From NCBI GenBank assembly GCA_047602125.1, contig JASGIB010000001.1:1488001-1552000 (forward strand): a stretch of 64,000 bases of DNA, given 5' to 3'. The translations under genes were made by a program, and so were the position numbers. Position 1 is the stretch's first letter. Each line of letters opens with the position of its first letter. This DNA comes from Pseudoluteimonas sp047602125. GTDB taxonomy: Bacteria; Pseudomonadota; Gammaproteobacteria; Xanthomonadales; Xanthomonadaceae. The notes under the pieces were generated by a model that was not told the DNA's origin, did no database searches, and was given only the letters and a program-made list of their open reading frames with translations. Below, one piece after another: positions 18,487 through 26,921 of this stretch.

Positions 18487-19614
18487 ATGTCGCCCGGCGA
18501 AGACCGGTTCCAGCGGGTGATGGATTCGTCCGGCGTCGGCATGGCGATCGTGACCCTGGACGGCCGCATCGCCCAGGCCAATCCCGCGCTGGCGGCGATG
18601 CTCGGCGCCACGCCGGCGGAACTCGCGGGCCGCGGCGTGCGCGAATTCACCCATCCCGACGACCTCGCGCTGACCGAAGGCCTGTTCGCCGACCTGCTCG
18701 AAGGGCGGTGTTCGAGCCTAGGCGCGGAAAAGCGCTACATCGCCCGCGACGGCGGTTCGGTGGACGTGCGCCTCGACACCACCCTGTTGCGCGATGCCGA
18801 CGGCCAGCCGCTGTACTTCCTCTCGCAGATGACCGACATCAGCGAGCAGCGACGCGCCGAACGCGAATTGCAGGCGCTGAACGCGAACCTCGAGCAGCGC
18901 GTCGCCACGCGCACGCGCGAACTGGAAATCGCCTGCGAGGACCAGCAGCGCTTCGCCTTCGGGGTGTCCCACGACCTGCGCGCGCCGCTGCGCAGCATCG
19001 CCAGTTTCGGCAAGCTGCTCGCCGACCATGCCGGCGACCGTCTCGACGAACAGGGCCGGGATTACCTGCGCCGCATCCGCGAGGCGGCGCTGCACATGGA
19101 AGACCTGATCTCCAGCCTGCAGGAACTCTCGCGGGCCATGCAGGGCGAATTCCGTTCCGAACCGGTCGATGTCAGCCTGCTCGCCGACTGGGCCGGGGCC
19201 GAGCTGCAGGATGCCGAACCGCAGCGCGCGGCGCGCATCGAGGTGCAGCCTGGGCTCGTCGCGCGCGGCGACGAACGCGCGCTCAAGCAGTTGTTCGCCG
19301 CGCTGCTGCACAACGCCTGGAAATTCTCGCGCGACCGCGAGTCGGTGCGCATCGAGGTCGTCGGCGAACGCGAAGGCGACATGCTGCGCATCGCGGTGCG
19401 CGACCACGGCATCGGCTACGATCCGCGTTACGCCGACAAGCTGTTCCAGCCGTTCCAGCGCCTGCACGGCGCGGCCGAAGGCGCGGGCAACGGCCTCGGC
19501 CTCGCGATCGCCAGGCGCATCGTCGAACGCCACGGCGGCCGCATTTCCGCGCATTCGCAACCGGGCGTCGGCAGCACCTTCACCATCGAGCTCGTGGCGG
19601 GAGACAACGAATGA
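18487..19614 (+). CDS. PAS-domain sensor histidine kinase
   Basis: A 375-residue cytoplasmic kinase without membrane segments. A PAS domain (about residues 8-122) is followed by a coiled linker, a dimerisation/phosphoacceptor domain with H162 in FGVSHDLRAPLRS, and an ATPase domain with an N box (LLHNAWKFSRD), a G1 box (VRDHGIGYDPRY) and a G2 box (GAGNGLGLAIARRI). This architecture resembles the kinases paired with Rcp1-type regulators. A GTG at 18460 is an alternative start. The stop overlaps the start of the response regulator (ATGA), so the two are translationally coupled. Confidence 0.9.
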   Translation: MSPGEDRFQRVMDSSGVGMAIVTLDGRIAQANPALAAMLGATPAELAGRGVREFTHPDDLALTEGLFADLLEGRCSSLGAEKRYIARDGGSVDVRLDTTLLRDADGQPLYFLSQMTDISEQRRAERELQALNANLEQRVATRTRELEIACEDQQRFAFGVSHDLRAPLRSIASFGKLLADHAGDRLDEQGRDYLRRIREAALHMEDLISSLQELSRAMQGEFRSEPVDVSLLADWAGAELQDAEPQRAARIEVQPGLVARGDERALKQLFAALLHNAWKFSRDRESVRIEVVGEREGDMLRIAVRDHGIGYDPRYADKLFQPFQRLHGAAEGAGNGLGLAIARRIVERHGGRISAHSQPGVGSTFTIELVAGDNE

Positions 19615-20054
19615 CGCAAAAGGAAATCCTGCTGGTCGAGGACAACCCCGACGACGTCGAACTGACCCGCATCGCGTTCGAGGAAGCCAAGGTCGCGAAC
19701 CTGCTGAAGATCGTGAGCGACGGCGCCGAGGCGCTCGACTACCTGTTCGCGCGCGGCAGGCACGCCGATCGCGATCCCTCGATGCTGCCGTCGCTGGTGC
19801 TGCTCGACCTCAACCTGCCCAAGGTCGACGGGCGCGAAGTGCTGCAGGCGATCCGCGGCAACGAAGCGACGCGCAGCCTGCCGGTGGTGGTGCTGACCAC
19901 CAGCGCCGAGCCGTTCGATGTCGACGCCACCTATGCGCTCGGGGTCAACAGCTACATCCGCAAGCCGGTCGATTTCGAGCAGTTCGTGTGGGCGGTGAAG
20001 CAGGTCGGCCTGTACTGGCTGGTGCTGAACGAGACGCCGGAAAAAACCGGCTGA
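19611..20054 (+). CDS. CheY-like response regulator (Rcp1 type)
   Basis: A 147-residue single receiver domain. The phosphoacceptor is D66 in LVLLDLNLPKVDG; the acidic pocket is VEDNPDD at residues 9-15; the conserved lysine is in IRKPVDF near residue 122. The EDNPDDVELT start and the extra insert around residues 48-60 are typical of the Rcp1 group that partners PAS/phytochrome kinases. There is no output domain, so it must signal to another protein. It overlaps the kinase gene by four bases. Confidence 0.93.
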   Translation: MTQKEILLVEDNPDDVELTRIAFEEAKVANLLKIVSDGAEALDYLFARGRHADRDPSMLPSLVLLDLNLPKVDGREVLQAIRGNEATRSLPVVVLTTSAEPFDVDATYALGVNSYIRKPVDFEQFVWAVKQVGLYWLVLNETPEKTG

Positions 20055-20061
20055 ACGCGCG

Positions 20062-21075
20062 TCACCCCGCCGCGTCGGCGTGGTAACGCTCCGCGGCTTC
20101 GACCTCGTGCTTCGAACCCAGGAACACCGGCACGCGCTGGTGCAGTTGCGCCGGCGCGAGGTCGAGGATGCGTCCGCGCCCCGTGCTCGCTGCGCCACCG
20201 GCCTGTTCGACCAGCATCGCCATCGGGTTGGCTTCGTACATCAGGCGCAGGCGCCCGCCCTTGGCCGCGCACTTGGCGTCTAGCGGATAGGTGAAGATGC
20301 CGCCGCGGGTGAGGATGCGGTGCACGTCGGCGACCATCGAGGCGATCCAGCGCATGTTGAAGTCCTTGCCGCGCGGCCCGTTCCTGCCGGCGAGCAGGTC
20401 GGCGACGTAGCGTTGCACCGGCGCTTCCCAATGCCGCTGGTTGGAGGCGTTGATCGCGAATTCCTGCGTGTCCTCGGCAATGCGCACTTCGCGCTGGGTC
20501 AGCACGAAGCTGCCGAGTTCGCGGTCGAGGGTGAAGAAATGCGTGCCGTGCCCGACCGTGAGCACCAGCACCGTGCTCGGCCCGTAGATGCAGTAGCCGG
20601 CCGCGACCTGCGCGGTGCCCGGTTGCAGGAAATGTTCGTCGTCGGGCGAAGTCACGCCCTCTGGGCAGCGCAGCACCGAGAAGATCGTTCCCACCGACAC
20701 GTTCACGTCGATGTTCGACGAGCCATCGAGCGGATCGAACAGCAGCAGGTAGTTGCCGCGCGGATACACGTCGGGGATCGGTTGCGAATGCTCCATCTCC
20801 TCGGACGCGAGCCCGGCGAGGTGCCCGCCCCAGGCGTTCGCCTCCAGCAGGATTTCGTTGCTCAGCACGTCGAGCTTCTTCTGCGCCTCGCCCTGCACGT
20901 TGCCGGTGCCGGCATCGCCGAGCACGCCGCCGAGCGCGCCCTTGCCCACCGCGACCGAAATCGACTTGCAGGCGCGCGCGACGACTTCGATCAGCAGGCG
21001 CAGGTCGGCATTGATGCGGCCGGCGCGCTGTTCCTCGATCAGGTAACGGGTGAGCGAAATGCGGTCGGGCGACAT
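20062..21075 (-). CDS. fbp: Fructose-1,6-bisphosphatase class 1
   Basis: This enzyme removes the 1-phosphate of fructose 1,6-bisphosphate in gluconeogenesis. The 337-residue length is normal for class 1. The metal-binding motif LLFDPLDGSSNIDVN and the downstream MRWIASMVADVHRIL and GGIFTYPLD stretches are diagnostic. The ATG at 21075 (MSPDRISLTRYL) is chosen; the open frame further upstream overlaps the next gene's control region and lacks family character. It is convergent with the response regulator, with stops only 7 bases apart. Confidence 0.96.
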   Translation of the reverse strand: MSPDRISLTRYLIEEQRAGRINADLRLLIEVVARACKSISVAVGKGALGGVLGDAGTGNVQGEAQKKLDVLSNEILLEANAWGGHLAGLASEEMEHSQPIPDVYPRGNYLLLFDPLDGSSNIDVNVSVGTIFSVLRCPEGVTSPDDEHFLQPGTAQVAAGYCIYGPSTVLVLTVGHGTHFFTLDRELGSFVLTQREVRIAEDTQEFAINASNQRHWEAPVQRYVADLLAGRNGPRGKDFNMRWIASMVADVHRILTRGGIFTYPLDAKCAAKGGRLRLMYEANPMAMLVEQAGGAASTGRGRILDLAPAQLHQRVPVFLGSKHEVEAAERYHADAAG

Positions 21076-21176
21076 GGCGGCGGACGATGATGGCGAGGTG
21101 CGTATTGTCGCCGGTTTGCGGGCTTGCCGGGCCGGGCGCATGATCGGCGCGGGTAAATCGCGATGGGGACGCAGGG

Positions 21177-22751
21177 ATGATCCGGGCACGAATCGCGTTG
21201 TTGGCTGCGTTGCTAGCGGCCGCGTCGCCGGCACGGGCGATGTTCGGGTTCGCGAGTCCGCAGGTATGGCCTGAGCAGGAAGGGGTTTACCGGGACGGGC
21301 GTGCCGTCCTGGTGCAGGACGTGAACGCCGACGGCCTGCAGGATGTGGTGCTGGTCTTCCTCGAGTGGAGCGGGGCGTCCGGCCCACAACCCAAGCTGGG
21401 CGTGTTTCGTCAGAACGCCATGCACGGGCTGGACGAACCCGAATTCCATCCGGTGACCATTGCCCAGGCGAGCGCAAACTCCAACTACTCCCTCGACCAG
21501 GCGGACGTGGACGGCGATGGCGAAATGGAAATCGTCGTCGGGCACGCGGGTGGCTTTTCGGTGATCAAGCCATCCGCTGGCTTCGCGATCATCGCGCAGG
21601 AGAAGTTCACCGATCCCGACACAAAGATCGCGCGCATCGTTGATTTCAACGCGAATAGTACGCCGGGCATCGCCCTGCTGGTCGCAAACCGCGAAGCACC
21701 AAGGATCTGGCTGTACGGTGGCGATGGTCACGGGAATTTTCCTTACAAATCGGCTTCCACCATCCCCGGAACCTGTTGCTTCAAGGACATGCGCGTCGCG
21801 GACCTGAACGGCGATGGATACCCGGATCTGGCGTTTTCCAGGAGGGAATCGAGTTCTCTGGGATTCCCGGCCGGTATATATGCCTACTACAACAACGGAA
21901 GCGGCGCGTTCCGGACCGATATTCCCTCGTTGTCGCTGTCCTTCAATGCATGGGGCGGCCTGGCCATCGGCGACATCGACAACGATGGCACTTCCGACCT
22001 GATCGGTGGGACGACCACGATGGAAAATCAGGGCGGGATACGCGCGTATTACCACTCGAAGGCGAGGACGCCGTACCTGATCTCCACGAGTTGGCAGGTG
22101 CCGTCGGCCGATGTCGGGTCGCCTTATGTCCACGACGCAAACGGCGACGGACTGCAGGACCTGCTGTTCCCGGAAAGCAAGAACACGGGGGCGGAACTCC
22201 CGACCTGCTTCATCGATTACGTGCCTTCCGGAGGACGTTACGTTTATCGGTATCCGAATGCATGCCTGTCCGGATCCGACCAATTGGCCGTCGGGGATAT
22301 CAATGGCGACGGGCTAGATGATCTGGTCATGGCCGATGGCGAATACGGGTTGTCATGGGCTTACGGCACCAATGCGCCACAAGTGACCAATCTGGTCGTG
22401 GGAGAAGGGCTATCGCCGGGAACGGTTGCGTTCCATGTCGAAAACGCGAGCAACGGGGCGACGATTTCCGCGCCAACAGTGACGGTTTCCCTGGCCGTCA
22501 GCAGCGGGAAAATCCGCCTGACCGGATGGTCCGCGGGCTGCACTCCCTATATCGGGAGGGAGAACACGTTGACCTGCCAGTATTCCAACCTGGCATCGGG
22601 CGCTGGCGTCAACGGAGTTGTGCAATACGCCGTGGTGCAACGCTCGCCGACGATGCGGCTTTCCGCGACGGCCATGGTCGCGACAGCCACCGAGGAAACC
22701 CTCGTCAGCGACAACACCGCGAACGTGACGACGTGGATCCGGCAACTCTAG
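21177..22751 (+). CDS. Secreted FG-GAP/VCBS repeat protein
   Basis: A 524-residue protein with a signal peptide (MIRARIALLAALLAAASPARA) and at least six calcium-loop repeats: DVNADGLQD, DVDGDGEME, DLNGDGYPD, DIDNDGTSD, DANGDGLQD and DINGDGLDD. Such repeats fold as a beta-propeller like that of integrin alpha chains. The last 120 residues form a different domain, with two cysteines and a SDNTANVTTWI ending that resembles DUF11/beta-sandwich repeats. It is probably exported and calcium-binding, role unknown. It stands alone between fbp and a DUF1579-like gene. Base composition is slightly less GC-rich than that of its neighbours. Confidence 0.82.
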   Translation: MIRARIALLAALLAAASPARAMFGFASPQVWPEQEGVYRDGRAVLVQDVNADGLQDVVLVFLEWSGASGPQPKLGVFRQNAMHGLDEPEFHPVTIAQASANSNYSLDQADVDGDGEMEIVVGHAGGFSVIKPSAGFAIIAQEKFTDPDTKIARIVDFNANSTPGIALLVANREAPRIWLYGGDGHGNFPYKSASTIPGTCCFKDMRVADLNGDGYPDLAFSRRESSSLGFPAGIYAYYNNGSGAFRTDIPSLSLSFNAWGGLAIGDIDNDGTSDLIGGTTTMENQGGIRAYYHSKARTPYLISTSWQVPSADVGSPYVHDANGDGLQDLLFPESKNTGAELPTCFIDYVPSGGRYVYRYPNACLSGSDQLAVGDINGDGLDDLVMADGEYGLSWAYGTNAPQVTNLVVGEGLSPGTVAFHVENASNGATISAPTVTVSLAVSSGKIRLTGWSAGCTPYIGRENTLTCQYSNLASGAGVNGVVQYAVVQRSPTMRLSATAMVATATEETLVSDNTANVTTWIRQL

Positions 22752-22769
22752 GAGGCATCCGCGCAGCCT

Positions 22770-22789
22770 GCTGACACCAGGCTGTCAGC
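22770..22789 (+). terminator. Weak hairpin after the FG-GAP gene
   Basis: GCTGACA and TGTCAGC pair around a CCAGGC loop, 18 bases after the stop codon. There is no T tract behind it, so it may be only a partial or factor-dependent terminator. Confidence 0.35.
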
Positions 22790-22830
22790 GGGGCCGGCGC
22801 AGGCTGGTGTTTCCAGATGGAGATGCCCGC

Positions 22831-23310
22831 ATGAACCGCGACGGTCGCCGCGATTTCGACTTCCTGCACGGCCACTGGCGCGTGCGCAACGAGCGCCTGC
22901 GCGAACGCCTAGCGAGCTGCACGGATTGGGAATGCTTCGAGTCCTCCGTCGATTGCCACCCGGTCCTCGGCGGGGGCGGCAACCTCGAAACCCACGAAAG
23001 CGACTGGAACGGCGGATACCGCGGCCTCGCGTTGCGTTTGTACTCGCCGGCCACGCGGCGCTGGTCGATCCATTGGGCCAGCGACCGCAACGGCGAACTG
23101 GAACCACCGGTGCATGGCGGCTTCGACGGCACCGTCGGCGCCTTCGTCGGCGAGGATCGCCACCAGGGCCGTCTGGTGCGCGTGCGTTTCCTGTGGACGC
23201 GGATCGATGCGGACCACGCGCGCTGGGAACAGGCGTTCTCGACCGACAACGGCGCGCATTGGGAAACCAACTGGTTCATGCATTTCACCCGAGAGGGAGC
23301 GCCGCAATGA
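22831..23310 (+). CDS. DUF1579-like protein
   Basis: A 159-residue cytoplasmic-looking protein. The opening FDFLHGHWRVRNERL and the pattern of W-rich beta strands (RWSIHWASD, RVRFLWTRI, WEQAFSTDNGAHWETNWFMHF) match proteins annotated as DUF1579, thought to be small lipocalin-like or NTF2-like folds. No catalytic residues can be named. I chose the ATG at 22831 (MNRDGRR) over the one at 22807. Its stop overlaps the start of the next gene (ATGA), so the two form an operon. Confidence 0.7.
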   Translation: MNRDGRRDFDFLHGHWRVRNERLRERLASCTDWECFESSVDCHPVLGGGGNLETHESDWNGGYRGLALRLYSPATRRWSIHWASDRNGELEPPVHGGFDGTVGAFVGEDRHQGRLVRVRFLWTRIDADHARWEQAFSTDNGAHWETNWFMHFTREGAPQ

Positions 23311-24140
23311 ACGCGCTGCGCAGGTTGTTGCCGATGCTCGCCATCGCATTGGCATCATCGCCGGCCGCGGCCGCCCAGAATCCGGAGTCGACCACGATGC
23401 CAGCTTCCGTCCAGCCCCACCCTGTCTACGAACTGCGCCAGTACACGTTGCATCCGGGCAAGCGCGACGTGCTGATCGGCTTGTTCGAGGACCATTTCAT
23501 CGAGCCGCTGGAACGCGACGGCATGCAGGTGCCCGCGCATTTCCGAGACCTCGACAATCCCGACCGCTTCGCCTGGTTCCGGCGCTTCGACGACATGGAC
23601 GCACGTGGCCGCGCCTTGCCGGCGTTCTACCGCCACGATCCGGTATGGCAGCAATACCGCAGCGATGCCAACGCGACGATGATCGATTCGGACAACGTGC
23701 TGCTGTTGCGCGAAGCGTGGCCGGGATCGGGATTCGCCGCTTCGGCCGTGCCGCGCCCGCCGGTTGGCGCGAAGGCGCAATCGAAAGCCGTGGTCGTGGT
23801 CACGAGCTATGCGCTGGTGAATCCTGTGGACGAGGCCTTCATCGCCTTCTTCCGCGACACGCTGGCGCCACGCGCGCAGGCTGATGGCGCAAAGCTGCTG
23901 GCGACCTTCGTGACCGAGGAAAGCCCGAACAATTTCCCGCCGCTGCCGGTGCGCCCCGAGCACGTGCTGGTCTGGGTCGCGGCTTTCGCCGACGACGCGG
24001 CGTACGCGCGTTACCGCGAACGCGCCGCCCGCGATCCGCGCTGGGCCCGCGACATCGCGCCGACGCTGATGCAACGCCTGGTCTGGCCCGCCGACGTGCA
24101 TCGCCTGCGTCCGTCCGCACGCTCGCTGCTGCAGGATTGA
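23307..24140 (+). CDS. NIPSNAP family protein with signal peptide
   Basis: A 277-residue protein with a signal peptide (MNALRRLLPMLAIALASSPAAA). The mature start VYELRQYTLHPGKRDVLIGLFEDHF is the NIPSNAP ferredoxin-like fold, and a second similar half follows around residues 150-260. The function of bacterial NIPSNAP proteins is not settled. It is translationally coupled to the DUF1579-like gene upstream and is followed 43 bases later by a WYL-type regulator that may control the pair. Confidence 0.82.
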   Translation: MNALRRLLPMLAIALASSPAAAAQNPESTTMPASVQPHPVYELRQYTLHPGKRDVLIGLFEDHFIEPLERDGMQVPAHFRDLDNPDRFAWFRRFDDMDARGRALPAFYRHDPVWQQYRSDANATMIDSDNVLLLREAWPGSGFAASAVPRPPVGAKAQSKAVVVVTSYALVNPVDEAFIAFFRDTLAPRAQADGAKLLATFVTEESPNNFPPLPVRPEHVLVWVAAFADDAAYARYRERAARDPRWARDIAPTLMQRLVWPADVHRLRPSARSLLQD

Positions 24141-24171
24141 GAGAGGGAGGCGGCGCTCGCGATGGACGTGC

Positions 24172-24177
24172 CACACT
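24172..24177 (+). promoter_or_regulatory. Possible -10 hexamer of a leaderless transcript (WYL regulator)
   Basis: CACACT ends 6 bases before the ATG at 24184. Its A and T positions fit a -10 box only loosely. The same 6-base spacing occurs before other starts in the window (25833, 27754, 32117), where the hexamer is better. Confidence 0.25.
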
Positions 24178-24183
24178 CCGGGC

Positions 24184-24882
24184 ATGCGTCGCGCCGATCG
24201 CCTGTTCCTGATCATCCATGCCCTGCGCGGTCGCCGCACCGCACTGCCGGCGCGCGGCCTGGCGGAAACACTGCGCGTGTCGTTGCGCACGATCTACCGC
24301 GACGTCGCCGACCTGCAGTGCTCGGGCGTACCGATCGAGGGCGAGGCCGGCGTCGGTTACGTGCTGCGCAAGGGCGCGGACATCCCGCCGCTGATGTTCG
24401 ACGCGGATGAGCTCGAGGCGCTGGTGGTCGGCACGCGCTTCGTGCGCGCGTTCGGCGGCGAGCGCCTCGGCCGCGCAGCGAGCGCGGCGTTGCTGAAGAT
24501 CAACGTGGTGCTGCCCGCGGAACTGCGCGAGCGCGGCCGACGCACGCGCATCTTCGCGCCAGAACTCGACAACCGGATCGAGGCCAGCGGCATGATCGAC
24601 CGCCTACACGCGGCGATCGAGGCGCGATCCGTGCTGCGACTGGACTACCGCGACAAGGACGGTGCGGCGACATCGCGCGAAGTGGAACCGCTGTGCTTGT
24701 CGTTCTGGGGAGGAAGCTGGACGCTGGGCGCATGGTGTCGGCTACGCCGCGATTTCCGCAGCTTCCGCCCGGACCGCATCATCGCGTTCGAGGCCAGCGG
24801 CGAAACCTTCGTCGAGGACGCGAAGCGCGGACTCGATGCCTACCTGCGCATGGTCGGCGCGGATCCCGACGCGCTCGATTAG
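24184..24882 (+). CDS. YafY-type transcriptional regulator (HTH-WYL)
   Basis: A 232-residue DNA-binding protein. Residues 1-60 (MRRADRLFLIIHALRGRRTA..LRVSLRTIYRDVADLQ) are the helix-turn-helix of the DeoR-like type with the typical TIYRDVADL recognition part. Residues 140-225 form a WYL domain (VLRLDYRDKDG..REVEPLCLSFWGGSWTLGAWC), which senses ligands in related regulators. It probably controls the upstream NIPSNAP/DUF1579 pair or itself. Its end overlaps the end of the convergent phenylalanine hydroxylase gene by four bases. Confidence 0.88.
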   Translation: MRRADRLFLIIHALRGRRTALPARGLAETLRVSLRTIYRDVADLQCSGVPIEGEAGVGYVLRKGADIPPLMFDADELEALVVGTRFVRAFGGERLGRAASAALLKINVVLPAELRERGRRTRIFAPELDNRIEASGMIDRLHAAIEARSVLRLDYRDKDGAATSREVEPLCLSFWGGSWTLGAWCRLRRDFRSFRPDRIIAFEASGETFVEDAKRGLDAYLRMVGADPDALD

Positions 24883-25769
24883 ACGTCCGCGTCGGTCGCC
24901 CAGCCCTCGCCGCTGCCGCGATGGAACACGGCGTCGGTATCGAGTATTTCGCCCGCGGGAATCGAATCCAGCGAAGCGAGCCGTGCGTAGATCGGCGCGA
25001 AGTCGGGTCGCGTCGCCTCGATCAGCTGCTCGAAACTGTCGATGACGAAATAGGTCTTCTGGTAGGTATCGATGCGGTAGCGGGTGCGCATGATCCGCTC
25101 GAGGTCGAAGCCGATCCGGTTCGGCGCATCGCTGTCCAGGCAGTGGATCGATTCGCCCTTCGACGAGACGATGCCGCTGCCGTAGATGCGCAGTCCGTCC
25201 GCCTGCCGGATCAGCCCGAATTCCACCGTGTACCAGTACAGGCGCGTCAGCATCTGCAGCGCCTCGGGGCCGATGCCGTGCGCCTTGACCCCGCCGCGGC
25301 CGTAGGCCTGCATGTAATCGGCGAACACCGGGTTCATCAGCAGCGGCACGTGCCCGAACAGGTCGTGGAACAGGTCGGGTTCCTCGATGTAGTCGACCTG
25401 GTCCGGGCGGCGGATCCACCACGTCACCGGGAAACGGCGGTTGGCGAGGTGGTCGAAGAAATCCAGTTCCGGCAGCAGGCCCTCGACGCCGATCAGGGTC
25501 CAGCCGGTCGCTTCGCGCAGCGCCGCGTCCATGTCGGAGAACTTCGGGATGCGGTCGGGCGTCATGCCCATCGCATCCTGCGCGGCGAGGAATTCGTCGG
25601 CGGCGCGACCGACCAGCAGCGTGCGCTGGCGTTCGTACAACCGGCGCCACACGTCATGGTCGGTGGCGGTGTAATCGTCCCATGGCTGCTCGACGCTGCC
25701 GGTCGCGTACACCGGCACCTTGCCCTTGTCGGTGTGCAGGTTCTCGAGGCGCGCGGGCTTGTTGTCCAT
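24879..25769 (-). CDS. phhA: Phenylalanine-4-hydroxylase
   Basis: This non-heme iron enzyme converts phenylalanine to tyrosine using tetrahydrobiopterin and oxygen. The 296-residue length is normal for bacterial monomeric forms. The iron ligands are visible: H135 and H140 in DLFHDLFGHVPLL and E183 in YWYTVEFGL. It starts at MDNKPARLENLHTDKG; the long frame upstream is not conserved. A 4a-carbinolamine dehydratase (phhB) is not in the window. It is convergent with the WYL regulator with a four-base overlap. Confidence 0.95.
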   Translation of the reverse strand: MDNKPARLENLHTDKGKVPVYATGSVEQPWDDYTATDHDVWRRLYERQRTLLVGRAADEFLAAQDAMGMTPDRIPKFSDMDAALREATGWTLIGVEGLLPELDFFDHLANRRFPVTWWIRRPDQVDYIEEPDLFHDLFGHVPLLMNPVFADYMQAYGRGGVKAHGIGPEALQMLTRLYWYTVEFGLIRQADGLRIYGSGIVSSKGESIHCLDSDAPNRIGFDLERIMRTRYRIDTYQKTYFVIDSFEQLIEATRPDFAPIYARLASLDSIPAGEILDTDAVFHRGSGEGWATDADV

Positions 25770-25820
25770 GCGCCGAGTGTACTCCCGCCGGCCGCGCGGG
25801 GCAGTTGCCGCGATTGGCGC

Positions 25821-25826
25821 TAGCAT
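25821..25826 (+). promoter_or_regulatory. Likely -10 box of a leaderless transcript (DUF2238)
   Basis: TAGCAT matches TATAAT at 4 of 6 positions and ends 6 bases before the ATG at 25833. No Shine-Dalgarno sequence is present. Transcription would start at or next to the A of the ATG. Confidence 0.4.
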
Positions 25827-25832
25827 CCGCCC

Positions 25833-26483
25833 ATGCCGGATCCGCGCCCGTTTCCCGCCACCGTGCCTTCGCGCATCGAACGCCTGCTGTTGTCGGCGCT
25901 GGTCGCGGGTGCGCTGCTGCTGTCGTTCGCGATCGCCCGCGACCGCCTTACCTGGTTGCTCGAGACCGTCTGGGTGCTGCTGGCGTTGCCGCTGGTCGCG
26001 TGGAAGTGGAACGCGTTCCCGCTCACGCGCCTGCTGTGCTGGCTGCTGGCCGCGCATGCGCTGGTGCTGATCCACGGCGGCGCCTACACCTATGCGCAGA
26101 CCCCGGCAGGCTTCTGGCTGCAGGATTTGTTGCACACCGCACGCAATCCCTGGGATCGCGTCGGCCACTGGATGCAGGGCTTCGTGCCGGCGATCCTCGC
26201 GCGCGAATTGCTGCTGCGCTGCACGCCGCTGCGCCGCGGCGGTTGGCTCGCCTACCTCGTGCTCGCCGCGTGCCTGAGCTTCTCCGCGTTCTTCGAATTG
26301 ATCGAATGGTGGAGCGCGCTGGCCTTCGGCGCCGACGCCGACGCGTTCCTCGCCACCCAGGGCGATCCCTGGGACACGCAGTGGGACATGTTCACCTGCC
26401 TGTGCGGCGCGATCGCGTCCCTGCTGCTGCTTTCGCGGTTGCACGATCGCCAGCTTGGTGCCGCAGTGCTGGACGGGAAGTAA
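25833..26483 (+). CDS. DUF2238 (YjdF-like) inner-membrane protein
   Basis: A 216-residue protein with about six membrane helices. The signature HWMQGFVPAILARELLLR, the FFELIEWWSAL helix and the C-terminal GDPWDTQWDMFTCLCGAI match the DUF2238/YjdF family. Function is unknown. It stands alone, divergent from phhA by 63 bases and convergent with the endonuclease V-like gene (stops 4 bases apart). Confidence 0.82.
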   Translation: MPDPRPFPATVPSRIERLLLSALVAGALLLSFAIARDRLTWLLETVWVLLALPLVAWKWNAFPLTRLLCWLLAAHALVLIHGGAYTYAQTPAGFWLQDLLHTARNPWDRVGHWMQGFVPAILARELLLRCTPLRRGGWLAYLVLAACLSFSAFFELIEWWSALAFGADADAFLATQGDPWDTQWDMFTCLCGAIASLLLLSRLHDRQLGAAVLDGK

Positions 26484-26487
26484 GGCG

Positions 26488-26919
26488 TCAGTCGGCGCGT
26501 TCCCAGTCGGCCACGGGACCGGGCACGATGCGGAACGAGGGATGCGCGCGCGGCCGTTGCAGGCCGCGCCAGCGCGCGTGCAGTTCGGGGTTGCGCGAAT
26601 CGAGCTTGCGCATCAGGTGTTGCCATTCGTGAGCGAGCTGGCCGCGCGTCACCGGGATCGTCGTTGTACGCGCCTTCGCATCGAATTTGGACGCGTCGAA
26701 CGCATATCCGCGCGCCGTCGCTTCCGCATGCACCGCAGCGAGATAGGCGTCGATCGCCGCCAGCGGATCGCGCGCTTCGCGGAAACGCCGCAGTTGCGGG
26801 TGGTGGCGATAGCCGCGGGTTTCGCCGCGCAGCACCTTGCGCGCGAGCAGGGTTTCGCGCCACAGCGCCACCAGCCCCTGCGGGTCGAGGTAGCGCGGGT
26901 GCAGGCTCCAGATGCGCAT
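26488..26919 (-). CDS. Pyrimidine dimer DNA glycosylase / endonuclease V-like protein
   Basis: A 143-residue protein beginning MRIWSLHPRYLDPQGLVALWRE, the form usually annotated as pyrimidine dimer DNA glycosylase (PF03013, T4 DenV-related). Such enzymes cut the glycosidic bond at UV-induced cyclobutane dimers. Histidine- and arginine-rich stretches (RGYRHHPQLRRFRE, HEWQHLM) fit DNA binding. Biochemistry of this chromosomal branch is little known. It is 2 bases downstream of the rhomboid gene and so co-transcribed with it. Confidence 0.7.
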   Translation of the reverse strand: MRIWSLHPRYLDPQGLVALWRETLLARKVLRGETRGYRHHPQLRRFREARDPLAAIDAYLAAVHAEATARGYAFDASKFDAKARTTTIPVTRGQLAHEWQHLMRKLDSRNPELHARWRGLQRPRAHPSFRIVPGPVADWERAD

Positions 26920-26921
26920 CG

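Noticed and set aside
16137..19610. Very long plus-strand frame running into the response regulator
   Set aside because: Only the last 147 codons (from 19611) are a real protein. The rest is antisense to the SLC13 permease and out of frame with the kinase.
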